A stretch of 59,111 nucleotides of DNA from Paractinoplanes rishiriensis. GTDB taxonomy: Bacteria > Actinomycetota > Actinomycetes > Mycobacteriales > Micromonosporaceae. The position numbers were made by a program, and so were the translations under genes. How positions within the stretch are numbered: the first letter of the stretch is position 1; each line of letters opens with the position of its first letter. Below, piece after piece: positions 8,938-17,852 of the stretch. Where the stretch lies: NCBI RefSeq assembly GCF_016862375.1, contig NZ_BOMV01000017.1, positions 1-59,111 on the forward strand, read 5' to 3'. The notes under the pieces were generated by a model. That model saw only the letters and a list, made by a program, of their open reading frames with translations, was not told where the DNA came from and did not search any database.

Positions 8938-9018
8938 CCCGGCACAGAACCCCGGAACCCGGAACCCGACCGGCCGACCCGGCACAGAACCCCGGAACCC
9001 GGAACCCGACCGGCTGAC
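8913..9018. repeat. Tandem repeat, 40-bp period, about 2.6 copies
   Basis: The block CCCGGCACAGAACCCCGGAA recurs exactly 40 bp apart (starting near 8938 and 8978). Partial copies extend into the 3' end of the citrate synthase gene, including its stop codon, and to within about 50 bp of the next start. No hairpin with a U-tract was seen. Confidence 0.85.
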
Positions 9019-9056
9019 GCCGGGGCGGAATGCCCCGGCACCGGCCCCGCCGCCCC

Positions 9057-9062
9057 TAGGCT
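9057..9062 (+). promoter_or_regulatory. -10 box, leaderless start of OLD-like gene
   Basis: TAGGCT lies 6 nt before the GTG at 9069 and no Shine-Dalgarno sequence is visible, so transcription would start at the initiation codon. Confidence 0.5.
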
Positions 9063-9068
9063 CGGCGC

Positions 9069-10523
9069 GTGACGGATCCGCGCGTCAAGATGTGGAATCA
9101 CCTGCTCTCCACGCCGAGACCGTTTCTGGTCGAAAGGCTGGAGATCACCGAGTCGGAAGCGTTCGCCGATCAGGTGGTGCACCTCGACTCGGCTACCGTG
9201 CTGGCCGGCAGCCACGGCGGCGGTAAGAGCCTGTTCCTCGCGCTGCTGGAGGCGATCTTCGGCGCGCAGATCGGCAGCCCGCCCTACGTCGGCAGCCAGC
9301 GGCACGGCGATCCGGGCGTGGAATGGGCGGACGGCAAGGTGCGGGTCACGGTGCGGCGCGGCGACGAGCGCCTGACCCGTCTCATCGACCTCTCCGAGTC
9401 GGCCGAGCAGCGGGAGGCGGCGTGGAACGGCACCTTCGCCTACGACCGCTGGACCACCCGGATCACCGCCGCCGAACTGGCGAGCGGCCTCGAGTTCTAC
9501 GTTCAGGAGTTCGACCCGAACTCCTACGGCGACCACCGGCGCTACACGGCCGCGGAGCTGTCGGCAGTACGCAACATCCTGGGCCGCAGCTACCGGTCGG
9601 TGGATGTTCTGACCCTCCTGCTGGGCGGCAGCTGGCATGCCCCGTTCGTCATCGCGAAGGAGATCGCGAAGGAGATCGCGAAGGAGGACGACCGGATCGT
9701 GACCAGCACCGTGATGAGCCTCGGCGAGTCCTGGGTCCATCAGACGATCTGGGAGTTGCACCGGATTCCGGAGGGCACCGTGGTGACGATCGACGAGCCG
9801 GAGTCCTACCTGGCCACCAAGGGCCAGCGCCCGTTCATCGACGAGATCGCCCGGCAGGCCATGCGCAGCAAGTCGCAGCTGATCATCGCCACGCACTCGC
9901 CCGACATCCTGTCCCGGTTCCCGATCGCCCACACGAGGATGTGCATCCGGGACACTTCGGACGGCAGGGTCCGCATCGTGCAGCCCGCCTCGCCCGCCGA
10001 GATCCACAGCGCCGTCGGCATACGCGCCGACCTGCGCACGATCGTGCTGGTCGAGGACGACTTCGCGGCCACCGTCCTGCGGGAGATCCTGGGCAGCGTC
10101 AACGCGGACGCCGCCGGCATCGAGATCGTTCCGGCCGGCGGCAAGGACAAGGCGATCGCCGCGGCCGACGTGCTGCGGCGCACCGACCGGCTGCGCTGCT
10201 TCGCCGTCCTGGACGCCGACCAGCGCGCCCGCTGCGACGGCCGGACGATCCACGCGCTCCCCGGCGACAGCGATCCGGAGCGCGAGCTGCTGCGCCATGC
10301 CACGGAGTTTCCCGAGGCGGTGGCCGCGGCGCTCGGGCGGCCGGCCGACACGATCCGGTCGGCGCTGGTGGCCTGCGAGTTCGTCGACCACCAGTACCAG
10401 CTCGGCACCTTCGCACGGCACGTCGGCGTGGATGTCGCCTTTGTGACCGGAGTGCTGATCCGGGGCTGGCTGCCGCGGGTCGCCGGGCAGGCGACCGCGC
10501 TGGCGGACACAATCGCCGGATGA
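9069..10523 (+). CDS. OLD-like ATPase with C-terminal TOPRIM domain
   Basis: 484 aa. The ABC/SMC-like ATPase half has Walker A GSHGGGKS (47-54), signature-like SLGES (217-221), Walker B VVTIDEPES (238-246) and a switch His in IATHSPDIL (H276). The C-terminal part reads as a TOPRIM domain: Glu329 in VLVEDDFAATVL, and Asp382/Asp384 in VLDADQ. This order matches overcoming-lysogenization-defect (OLD) family nucleases, several of which act in phage defence. Three exact copies of a 12-bp unit encode IAKE-IAKE-IAKE at residues 195-206. It overlaps a GNAT gene by 4 bp. Nuclease activity is inferred. Confidence 0.8.
   Translation: MTDPRVKMWNHLLSTPRPFLVERLEITESEAFADQVVHLDSATVLAGSHGGGKSLFLALLEAIFGAQIGSPPYVGSQRHGDPGVEWADGKVRVTVRRGDERLTRLIDLSESAEQREAAWNGTFAYDRWTTRITAAELASGLEFYVQEFDPNSYGDHRRYTAAELSAVRNILGRSYRSVDVLTLLLGGSWHAPFVIAKEIAKEIAKEDDRIVTSTVMSLGESWVHQTIWELHRIPEGTVVTIDEPESYLATKGQRPFIDEIARQAMRSKSQLIIATHSPDILSRFPIAHTRMCIRDTSDGRVRIVQPASPAEIHSAVGIRADLRTIVLVEDDFAATVLREILGSVNADAAGIEIVPAGGKDKAIAAADVLRRTDRLRCFAVLDADQRARCDGRTIHALPGDSDPERELLRHATEFPEAVAAALGRPADTIRSALVACEFVDHQYQLGTFARHVGVDVAFVTGVLIRGWLPRVAGQATALADTIAG
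9651..9686 (+). repeat. 12-bp coding tandem repeat, three exact copies
   Basis: ATCGCGAAGGAG is repeated three times without change inside the OLD-like gene and adds IAKE units between the arm region and the ABC signature. Copy-number change would keep the frame. Confidence 0.95.
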
Positions 10524-11035
10524 GCGTGCGGATCGTGCACCTGAGCGGGGCGGCCTTCGACGCGCTGGCGGCCGGGGACCTGACTGCCGCCAACGCCGTC
10601 AGCCCGGTGCCGCTGTCAGCGTATCTCGCCGGCCCCGAGTGCCGTGCCGTCTGGCTGATGCGCAGCCGGCAGGCCGCGGCCGACCCGGGCAGCGCGGCCT
10701 GGGTGACCGGCGTCATCTGGGACGAGACCCACCAGCGGGCGGTCGGCCGGGCCGGTTTTCACGCGCCTCCCGATGCCGCCGGGATGGTCGAAATCGGGTA
10801 CGCTGTGGACTCCCGATACCGGCGTCAAGGCTATGCGCGGGCCGCTCTCGAAGCGCTGCTCGACCGTGCCGACCGTGACCCGAGCGTTCGCACCGTGCGG
10901 GTCAGCATCCGGCCCGACAACCTGCCCTCGTACCGTCTCGCAACGCAGTACGGCTTCGAGCAGGTCGGCGAGCAGTGGGACGACGAGGACGGGTTGGAGA
11001 TCGTCTACGAGCGGCCGCGCCGGGCTCGCACGTAG
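10520..11035 (+). CDS. GNAT-family N-acetyltransferase
   Basis: 171 aa. The acetyl-CoA-binding motif A is visible as VEIGYAVDSRYRRQGYARAAL (R-x-x-G-x-A within it), followed by a typical motif B, NLPSYRLATQYGFEQVGE. The ATG overlaps the stop of the OLD-like gene (ATGA), so the two proteins should be co-translated. The acceptor substrate is not deducible. The 3' end overlaps the convergent VWA gene by 31 bp. Confidence 0.88.
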   Translation: MSVRIVHLSGAAFDALAAGDLTAANAVSPVPLSAYLAGPECRAVWLMRSRQAAADPGSAAWVTGVIWDETHQRAVGRAGFHAPPDAAGMVEIGYAVDSRYRRQGYARAALEALLDRADRDPSVRTVRVSIRPDNLPSYRLATQYGFEQVGEQWDDEDGLEIVYERPRRART

Positions 11036-12945
11036 TCGTCCACCACGTATCGGCCCAGCTCCTCGGCGTCCGGGCTGAACACCCGGCCTCCGTTGCGGGC
11101 CGCCACCGCTCCCACGAACCGCTGCAGGCCGGGGTCCTCCCCCAGCATGAAGAAGTTCAGGGTGGCGCCGTACCTGGTCAGGTGATCGACCTCCTGCACC
11201 GTGGCGCGGATCGTCTCGGGCAGCGGCGGCCACCAGAAGTAGGACTCGCCGTCCTCGAGGTGCGCCGTGGGTTCGCCGTCGGTCACGACCAGCACGACCG
11301 GCTCCGAACCGGGGTGTTTGCGCAGGTGGCGGGCGGCCAGGTGGAGGGCGTGCTGCAGGTTCGTGCCCTTCTCCGCGGTCGGGTCGATGGCCGCGAGCTG
11401 GCCCTGGGAGAGCTCCGACGCGTACTTGCCAAAGCCGATGATCTGCAGCGAGTCCTGCGGGAACTGGGTCGCGACCAGGTGCGACAGGGCGAGCGCCGTC
11501 TGCTTCATCGGGCCCCACCGGCCGTCCGCGTACATCGAATACGACAGGTCCACGCACAGCGCGACGGCGGCCGAGGCGCGACGTTCGGTTTCGGCAACTT
11601 CAAAATCTTCGGGCTTGAGCCGTACGGGTAGAGCCAGCCCGCCCCGGCGCACCGCGTTGCCGATGGTGCGTACGACGTCCAGGGGTTGCTCGTCGCCGAA
11701 CTCCCAGCGCCGCGAACTGCCGATCAGGTCGCCGGCCGCACCCGCGTCGCGCAGGTCGTGCTGACCGCGACGCTTGCCGGCCAACTCGTCGAAGACGCGG
11801 GCCAGGGCGGTCCGGCCGAGCCGGCGCAGCGCCTTGGGCGACAGGGTCAGGCCCTCGGCGTCCCGGGTGACCCAGCCCTGCCGGGTGAGTTCCCGTTCGA
11901 GTTCGCGCAGCCGCCGCACGTCGTCGGCCGCACCCCGGCCCAGCTGGCGTTCCACCGCTTCCACGTCCACGTCGTCCAGCGTGGCCCCGGGGTGTTCCTG
12001 CCCCAGCTGGTCGAGCAGTTCGTCCAGGTCACCGATCTCGCCGAGGGCCGCGGTCGCGTCGGAGTACCCGAGATCGTCCGGTCCCCGCATCCGCTCGCCG
12101 CGTCCCCAGTTCAGCTGCGGCCGCAGTGCCCTCAGGTTGTCGGTGAGCTCGGCCAGCTGCCCCCGCAACGGGCCGTCACCGAGCGCCTCGTCCATCAGCC
12201 GGGCCAGTTCCTCCTGCTGCTGCGGGCTCAGCGACCGCATCAGCCGCTCGGCCGCCGCCGCCCGCCGGGCCAGCGAGTCGATCAGTTCCTCGATGTTGCG
12301 CGGGTTCTCCGGGAAGAACTGGCCGTGCTTCCCCATGAACTCCCGGAACGCGTCCGCGGTGTCCTCGCCCCGGGCATGCTTCGCCAGCAGCGCGTTCAGG
12401 TCGGTCACCATCTCGGCGACACCGGACAGGTCGCCGTTGGCCAGCGCCTGTTTCATCCCGGCGAACCGCTGCTCCACCACCTCGCGCCGCAGCCCGTCGA
12501 GGATCTGCTGGTAGAGCTGCCGGGCCTCGTCCGAGGCCCACGAGTACGACCGCAACTCCTGGACGGCCCGCGACGTCGACCGGGGCAGGTTGTCCAGGAC
12601 GGCCTCGGCGAAGCGGGCAGCGTCGTCGTCGGGACGTCGCCGCAACTCGTCCCGTTCCGCCGCCAGCGCCTGGTCCAGCAGCTGCTGGGCACGCGTCACC
12701 GCACCGTCGAGGTTGCCCCGGCGCAGTGCCTCCCGCCGCAACCGCCGTGCCCGGTCCCGCAGCTCATCGAGCCCGCGACCCTGCCGAGGGCCACGCCGCA
12801 CGAGGTCGCGCAGCACGTCACGCAGGCTTTCGCCGGTGAGCACCCGCTCGCCGACCTCGTCCACCGCCGCCCGCACGTCATAGGGCGGCGCCAGCGGATC
12901 CGGCCCGTCCCGCCAGGCGCCGTACCGGAACCGGTTACCGGTCAC
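11005..12945 (-). CDS. VWA-domain protein (ChlD/CoxE-like partner of MoxR ATPase)
   Basis: 646 aa. The N-terminal two thirds are long, charged, helical segments. The C-terminal third is a von Willebrand A domain with the MIDAS motif DLSYS (about residue 465), a conserved Thr in KGTNLQHAL and the Asp of VVTDGEPT. Proteins of this build pair with MoxR/ChlI AAA ATPases in metal insertion or chaperone-like remodelling. The partner ATPase is immediately upstream, with only 2 nt between stop and start. The natural client is unknown, and no chlorophyll or cobalamin genes are near. Confidence 0.85.
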   Translation of the reverse strand: MTGNRFRYGAWRDGPDPLAPPYDVRAAVDEVGERVLTGESLRDVLRDLVRRGPRQGRGLDELRDRARRLRREALRRGNLDGAVTRAQQLLDQALAAERDELRRRPDDDAARFAEAVLDNLPRSTSRAVQELRSYSWASDEARQLYQQILDGLRREVVEQRFAGMKQALANGDLSGVAEMVTDLNALLAKHARGEDTADAFREFMGKHGQFFPENPRNIEELIDSLARRAAAAERLMRSLSPQQQEELARLMDEALGDGPLRGQLAELTDNLRALRPQLNWGRGERMRGPDDLGYSDATAALGEIGDLDELLDQLGQEHPGATLDDVDVEAVERQLGRGAADDVRRLRELERELTRQGWVTRDAEGLTLSPKALRRLGRTALARVFDELAGKRRGQHDLRDAGAAGDLIGSSRRWEFGDEQPLDVVRTIGNAVRRGGLALPVRLKPEDFEVAETERRASAAVALCVDLSYSMYADGRWGPMKQTALALSHLVATQFPQDSLQIIGFGKYASELSQGQLAAIDPTAEKGTNLQHALHLAARHLRKHPGSEPVVLVVTDGEPTAHLEDGESYFWWPPLPETIRATVQEVDHLTRYGATLNFFMLGEDPGLQRFVGAVAARNGGRVFSPDAEELGRYVVDDYVRARRGRS

Positions 12946-12947
12946 GG

Positions 12948-14366
12948 TCAGCTCCCGTAGAGCGTGCGGCCGTCATCGGTCAGCTCCTTGGCCAGCCGCC
13001 GGGTGAGGTGCAGCCCCTCCAGCGCGAACTCCACACCCGACGCCGCCTGCCCCGGGCTCGGCGCGTCTCCCAGTCCGAGCCGGTCCAGCACCTTGGCGAG
13101 CCCCGGCACCGGCCCGATCTGCCCCAGCAGTTCCTCGGCCGACACCAGGTCACCGGTCTCGATGATCGCGCCCTCGGCGACCAGGTCGGTGAAGCCGGAC
13201 AGGTCGAGACCGGCAAGCCGATCGCGGAACGTCTCGGCCGTGGCCACCCGCAGCAGATGCGCGAGGACTTCGGTCTCCCGGCCCTCTTCGCCGCTCTCGA
13301 ACTCCACCTTGCCGCGCAGGGTCGAGGTGACCGAGGCGGTGTCGCAGATCCGGGCCACGGCCTCCCGTTCGCCGCGCAACCCGGCCCGGCGCAGCGCGGA
13401 CGCCGCCACCGTCTCGGCCGCCGCGATCGCGAACCGCGCCGAGATGCCGGAGCGCGCGTCGATGGCCGGCGAGTCGCGCACCGCCCGGGTGTACCGGGCC
13501 AGCACCTCGATCAGGTGGTCCGGCACCGACGCGACCAGCCCCGCCTCCTGCCGGACCAGCGCGGTCTCCAAGGTCAGGTCGACCGGGTAGTGGGTGCGGA
13601 TCTCGGCTCCGAACCGGTCCTTGAGCGGCGTGATGATCCGCCCCCGGTTCGTGTAGTCCTCCGGGTTGGCCGACGCCACCAGCAGCAGGTCGAGCGGCAG
13701 CCGAAGCTGATAGCCGCGCACCTGGATGTCCCGCTCCTCGAGCACGTTGAGCAGCGAAACCTGAATGCGCTCGGCCAGGTCGGGCAGCTCGTTGACCGCG
13801 AAAATGCCCCGGTTCGTCCGCGGGACCAGTCCGAAGTGGATGGTCTCCGGGTCACCCAGCGCCCGCCCCTCGGCCACCTTGATCGGGTCGACGTCGCCGA
13901 TCAGGTCGCCCACGCTGGTGTCCGGGGTCGCGAGCTTCTCGCCGTACCGCTCCGACCGATGCAGCCACGAGATCGGCAGCAGATCGCCGGTCTCCGCAGC
14001 CAGCCGCCGCGACCCCGGCGTGACCGGCTGATACGGATGTTCGTGCAGCTCAGACCCGGTGATCACCGGCGTCCACTCGTCGAGCAGACCGACCAGCCCA
14101 CGAATGAGCCGCGTCTTGCCCTGCCCCCGCTCCCCCAGCAGCACCATGTCGTGCCCCGCCAGCAGCGCCCGCTCGACCTCCGGCAGCACCGTGTCGTCAT
14201 ATCCCACAATGCCCGGAAATCGCGGAGCACCGGAGCGCAGCCGCGCGAGCAGGTTGTCGCGCAACTCCTCCTTGACCGTGCGGAACTCGTGCCCCGAGGC
14301 CCGCAGCTCCCCCAGCGTGCGCGGAAGATCGGTTGGTGGCGTGATCGCGTTACCGGCGTCTGTCAC
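12948..14366 (-). CDS. MoxR/magnesium-chelatase-type AAA+ ATPase
   Basis: 472 aa from GTG 14366 (MTDAGNAITPP); AAGGAG lies 13 nt upstream, a somewhat long distance. Walker A is GERGQGKT (78-85). The Walker B region reads GIFAVNELPDL, and the sensor-1 segment is VASANPEDYTNRG, which is characteristic of ChlI/MoxR proteins. It should form a hexameric ring that works with the VWA protein encoded 2 nt downstream. The extended C-terminal region (about residues 330-472) is helical. Confidence 0.87.
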   Translation of the reverse strand: MTDAGNAITPPTDLPRTLGELRASGHEFRTVKEELRDNLLARLRSGAPRFPGIVGYDDTVLPEVERALLAGHDMVLLGERGQGKTRLIRGLVGLLDEWTPVITGSELHEHPYQPVTPGSRRLAAETGDLLPISWLHRSERYGEKLATPDTSVGDLIGDVDPIKVAEGRALGDPETIHFGLVPRTNRGIFAVNELPDLAERIQVSLLNVLEERDIQVRGYQLRLPLDLLLVASANPEDYTNRGRIITPLKDRFGAEIRTHYPVDLTLETALVRQEAGLVASVPDHLIEVLARYTRAVRDSPAIDARSGISARFAIAAAETVAASALRRAGLRGEREAVARICDTASVTSTLRGKVEFESGEEGRETEVLAHLLRVATAETFRDRLAGLDLSGFTDLVAEGAIIETGDLVSAEELLGQIGPVPGLAKVLDRLGLGDAPSPGQAASGVEFALEGLHLTRRLAKELTDDGRTLYGS

Positions 14367-14525
14367 TGCAAGAACGCTACTCCTTTCTAAGGGGTACGCG
14401 TCGGCACCGTCACGGGCCCCGCAGCGGCCGCCCCCATCCCCCAGCGCACCCCCGGCGGGCAGCCAGACCAGCGATACACCCACAGCTCAGCGCGAGTGCC
14501 CTCAACGCACAATGGCGTAGGACGG

Positions 14526-14531
14526 TAGCGT
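14526..14531 (+). promoter_or_regulatory. -10 box, leaderless start of hydrolase gene
   Basis: TAGCGT lies 6 nt before ATG 14538, with no Shine-Dalgarno sequence between. Confidence 0.45.
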
Positions 14532-14537
14532 CCGGTA

Positions 14538-15338
14538 ATGAACGAGCGTCCGGTATTGAACGTCACCGTGTGGAAAGGGCCGGGTGGATCGATTCCGGCC
14601 GTCCTGGTTCACGGCACGTTCAGCTGGGCGACGCTAGCGTTCGAGCACCAGCGTCCCCTCGCGCGCGGACGCACACTGCTGCTCCCCGACCGCCGTGGTT
14701 TCGGTGCCAGCCCCGACCTGAACGGCGGCGGCGAGCGTGATGTGACAAGCGACTACGCGATTGACGCGGTCGACATCAGCGAACTGCTGGGTGACGGCGC
14801 CCACCTGGTCGGCCACTCCTATGGCGGCACGGTCGCCATGCTCGCGGCCGCTGCCCACCCCGACCGGGTCGTGTCCCTGACCCTCGTCGAACCGTGCGCT
14901 CATACTACCGCCGCGGACGAGCCGGTGGTGGCCCGGGCCATCGAGGACGGGCGCCGGTTCATGGCCGGCGCACGCCTCGGCACGCCCGGGGAGTACATCG
15001 ATCTGGCGTACGGTGGGCGGCCCCGGCCCGAGCCGGCGGCGTGGCTGCTCCGCGCGGCGCATACGGCGCTGCATGAGCGGCCCTGCTGGCTTGCCGAGCT
15101 GGCGACCGAGCCGGTCCGGGATGCGCCGTATCCGAAGCTGGTGATCACCGGTGACTGGGCTACGGCGCCGGACGGCTACCTGCCCGGGATGGCGACCCTG
15201 ATGCAGACGATCTGCACGCGGGTGGCCGACCGTATCGGGGCGCGCCTGGTGCGCGTCCCCGGGGCCGCGCACGAACCGCAGCGGGAACGGCCCGCGGCAT
15301 TCAACGACCTGCTGACCGAGTTCTGGTCCGCCACGTGA
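14538..15338 (+). CDS. Alpha/beta-fold hydrolase
   Basis: 266 aa. An oxyanion-hole HGTF (residues 25-28), the nucleophile elbow GHSYGG with Ser94, and a late His in PGAAHEPQRE (about residue 248) give the expected order of an alpha/beta hydrolase. The acid residue is probably the Asp of ITGDWA. No signal peptide is seen, so it is cytoplasmic. Ester or amide substrates are possible. The PhzF-like gene follows after 15 nt on the same strand and may be co-transcribed. Confidence 0.88.
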   Translation: MNERPVLNVTVWKGPGGSIPAVLVHGTFSWATLAFEHQRPLARGRTLLLPDRRGFGASPDLNGGGERDVTSDYAIDAVDISELLGDGAHLVGHSYGGTVAMLAAAAHPDRVVSLTLVEPCAHTTAADEPVVARAIEDGRRFMAGARLGTPGEYIDLAYGGRPRPEPAAWLLRAAHTALHERPCWLAELATEPVRDAPYPKLVITGDWATAPDGYLPGMATLMQTICTRVADRIGARLVRVPGAAHEPQRERPAAFNDLLTEFWSAT

Positions 15339-15353
15339 GCAAGGATCAGTGGC

Positions 15354-16169
15354 ATGACGACGATCGAGCGGTACACGGCGTTCAGCACCGACCCGGCCGG
15401 CGGCAACCCGGCGGGAGTGGTTCGCGACGCGGCGGGACTGGACGACGCCGGCATGCTGGCCATCGCCGCCGGTGTCGGCTATTCGGAAACCGCCTTCGTC
15501 ACCTCGGCGGACGGGAACGGGCGCTACCGGGTCCGGTACTTCAGCCCGCTGGCCGAGGTCCCGTTCTGCGGTCACGCCACGGTCGCGACGGCGGTGGCGC
15601 TGGGCCCCGGCACGCATGTCTTCCAGACCAACGCCGGCGACGTCCCGGTGACCGTCGACGAGGCCGGTCAGGCCACCCTGACCAGCGTGGCCACCGCCGT
15701 GACCGAGCTGCCCGACCTGGACGCACTGCTGGCCGCCCTGCGCTGGGCCGCTTCCGACCTGGACGACTCCCTGCCGCCGCGGGTGGCCTACGCCGGAGCG
15801 TTCCACCCGGTCATCGCCGCCGCGACCCGGTCCCGGCTGGCCGACCTGGACTACGACGTCCCGGCCTTGACGACCCTGATGCGGTCCCACGACTGGACCA
15901 CCATCCAGCTGATCCACCGCACCGCTGCCGACGCGTTCGACGTCCGCAACCCGTTCCCGGTCGGCGGCGTCTACGAGGACCCGGCCACCGGCGCGGCGGC
16001 CGCTGCTCTCGGCGGTTACCTGCGCGCGCTGTCGCTGGTCCCGGAGTCCGCCACGATCCACCTGCGCCAGGGCGACGACATGGGCCGCCCGAGCCGCATC
16101 ACCGTGCGCCTCTCCCCCACCGTCCCCGGCGCCCGGGTGACCGGCCACGCCGTCCCGATCCCGGCGTAG
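15354..16169 (+). CDS. PhzF-family isomerase/epimerase-like protein
   Basis: 271 aa. Family motifs are clear: an N-terminal FSTDPAGGNPAGV, the catalytic Glu45 in GYSETAFV, FCGHATVAT, and a C-terminal repeat of the same half-fold with YEDPATGAAAAALGGYL. PhzF acts in phenazine synthesis, but most PhzF-like proteins are of unknown role, and no other phz genes are present here. AAGGA just upstream serves as ribosome binding site. Confidence 0.9.
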   Translation: MTTIERYTAFSTDPAGGNPAGVVRDAAGLDDAGMLAIAAGVGYSETAFVTSADGNGRYRVRYFSPLAEVPFCGHATVATAVALGPGTHVFQTNAGDVPVTVDEAGQATLTSVATAVTELPDLDALLAALRWAASDLDDSLPPRVAYAGAFHPVIAAATRSRLADLDYDVPALTTLMRSHDWTTIQLIHRTAADAFDVRNPFPVGGVYEDPATGAAAAALGGYLRALSLVPESATIHLRQGDDMGRPSRITVRLSPTVPGARVTGHAVPIPA

Positions 16170-16203
16170 CGGGTGGCGGAAAAGCGCTTGAGCCGCCGCA
16201 TAG

Positions 16204-16209
16204 GATAAT
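16204..16209 (+). promoter_or_regulatory. -10 box (GATAAT) of ABC-F gene
   Basis: GATAAT ends 8 nt before ATG 16218, leaving essentially no leader. Many regulated antibiotic-resistance ABC-F genes have long attenuating leaders instead. Confidence 0.45.
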
Positions 16210-16217
16210 TCTCCGAG

Positions 16218-17852
16218 ATGAGCGCCACGATGATCGCCCGGGAACTTGCCGCTGGGCACGGCGACCGCACTCTCTTCGCCGGCCTCGATCTGGTCGTCGC
16301 ACCGGGCGACGTGATCGGGCTGGTGGGGGTCAACGGCGCCGGCAAGACGACACTGCTGCGGACGCTGGCGGGACTGGTGCCGGTGGAGAGCGGGACCATC
16401 TCGCTCAGCCCGCCCACCGCCAACGTCGGCTATCTGCCGCAGGAGCGGGAACGCCGGGCCGGCGAGACGGTCCGTGACTTCCTCGCCCGGCGCACGGGGG
16501 TGGGGCCGGCGCAGGCCGCGCTCGACGCCGCCACCGAGGCGCTGACCGAGGGGCGCCCGGGCTCGGACGACGCCTACTCGGCGGCGCTGGAGCGGTGGCT
16601 CGACCTGGGCGGGGCCGACCTCGACGAGCGGGCCGAGCAGGTGGCCGCCGAGCTGGGGCTGGCGGTGGCGCTCGACCACCCGATGACGGCCCTGTCCGGT
16701 GGGCAGGCGGCCCGGGCGGGAATGGCCTCGCTGCTGCTCAGCCGGTTCGACATCGTGCTGCTCGACGAGCCCACCAACGATCTCGACCTGGACGGCTTGG
16801 CGAGGCTCGAGGGCTTCGTGGGAGGGTTGCGGGCCGGGACCGTGGTGGTCAGCCACGACCGGGAGTTCCTCACGCGTACGGTCACCAAGGTCCTGGAACT
16901 TGATCTTGCTCAGCAGCAGGTCCGGTTCTATGGCGGTGGGTACGCCTCGTATCTGGAGGAGCGGGAGCGGGCCCGACGGCACGCGCGCGAGCAGTACGAG
17001 GAGTATGCGGAGAAGAAGGACGATCTGCTCGAGCGGGCGCGGATGCAGCGGGCCTGGATGGAGAAGGGCGTCCGCAACGCGCGGCGCAAGGCCACCGACC
17101 CGGACAAGCACGTCAAGCACTTCCGCGGCGAGACCAGCGAGAAACAGGCGGCCAAGGCGCGGCAGACCGAGAAGCTGATCGAACGCCTGGACGTGGTCGA
17201 GGAGCCGCGCAAGGAGTGGGAACTGCGGATGGAGATCGCCGCGGCGCCGCGGGCCGGTGCGGTGGTGGCCTCGCTGCGGGACGCGGTGGTGCGGCGCGGC
17301 GACTTCACGCTCGGGCCGGTCAGCCTGCAGATCGACTGGGCGGACCGGGTGGCGATCACCGGCGCCAACGGGTCGGGCAAGACCACTCTCCTCGGGGCTG
17401 TACTCGGCCGCATCCCGCTCGATTCGGGGGAGACACATCTCGGGCCGGGCGTCGTGGTCGGCGAGGTCGACCAGGCGCGCGGGCTTTTTCTCGGTGAGCA
17501 GCCGCTGCTGACCGCGTTCGGGCTGGCCATGCCGGAGTTCCCGGACGCCGAGGTCCGGACGTTGCTGGCGAAGTTCGGGCTGCGTTCGCAGCACGTGCTG
17601 CGGCCCGCCGCGACGCTGTCACCGGGCGAGCGCACCCGGGCTGCCCTCGCGCTGCTCCAAGCGCGCGGGGTCAACCTGCTCGTGCTCGACGAGCCCACCA
17701 ACCACCTCGACCTGCCCGCGATCGAGCAGCTGGAGTCGGCGCTGTCCAGCTACACCGGCACGCTGCTGCTGGTCACCCACGACCGGCGGATGCTGGAGGC
17801 GGTCAGTACCGACCGCCACCTCGAGGTGACCGACGGCAAGGTCACCGGATAG
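16218..17852 (+). CDS. ABC-F family ATPase (ribosome-associated)
   Basis: 544 aa. Two ABC domains without membrane segments: Walker A GVNGAGKT (37-44) and GANGSGKT (about 381), signatures LSGGQ (about 160) and LSPGE, and Walker B LLDEPTNDLDL and VLDEPTNHLDL. A charged inter-domain linker (about residues 240-310, rich in R/E/K) is the segment that reaches into the ribosome in this family. Members either protect ribosomes from antibiotics or regulate translation; which applies cannot be decided here. The 3' end overlaps the convergent glycosidase gene by 11 bp. Confidence 0.92.
   Translation: MSATMIARELAAGHGDRTLFAGLDLVVAPGDVIGLVGVNGAGKTTLLRTLAGLVPVESGTISLSPPTANVGYLPQERERRAGETVRDFLARRTGVGPAQAALDAATEALTEGRPGSDDAYSAALERWLDLGGADLDERAEQVAAELGLAVALDHPMTALSGGQAARAGMASLLLSRFDIVLLDEPTNDLDLDGLARLEGFVGGLRAGTVVVSHDREFLTRTVTKVLELDLAQQQVRFYGGGYASYLEERERARRHAREQYEEYAEKKDDLLERARMQRAWMEKGVRNARRKATDPDKHVKHFRGETSEKQAAKARQTEKLIERLDVVEEPRKEWELRMEIAAAPRAGAVVASLRDAVVRRGDFTLGPVSLQIDWADRVAITGANGSGKTTLLGAVLGRIPLDSGETHLGPGVVVGEVDQARGLFLGEQPLLTAFGLAMPEFPDAEVRTLLAKFGLRSQHVLRPAATLSPGERTRAALALLQARGVNLLVLDEPTNHLDLPAIEQLESALSSYTGTLLLVTHDRRMLEAVSTDRHLEVTDGKVTG

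Noticed and set aside
14634..17594. 986-codon minus-strand ORF
   Set aside because: Antisense to hydrolase, PhzF and ABC-F genes, all with intact catalytic motifs.
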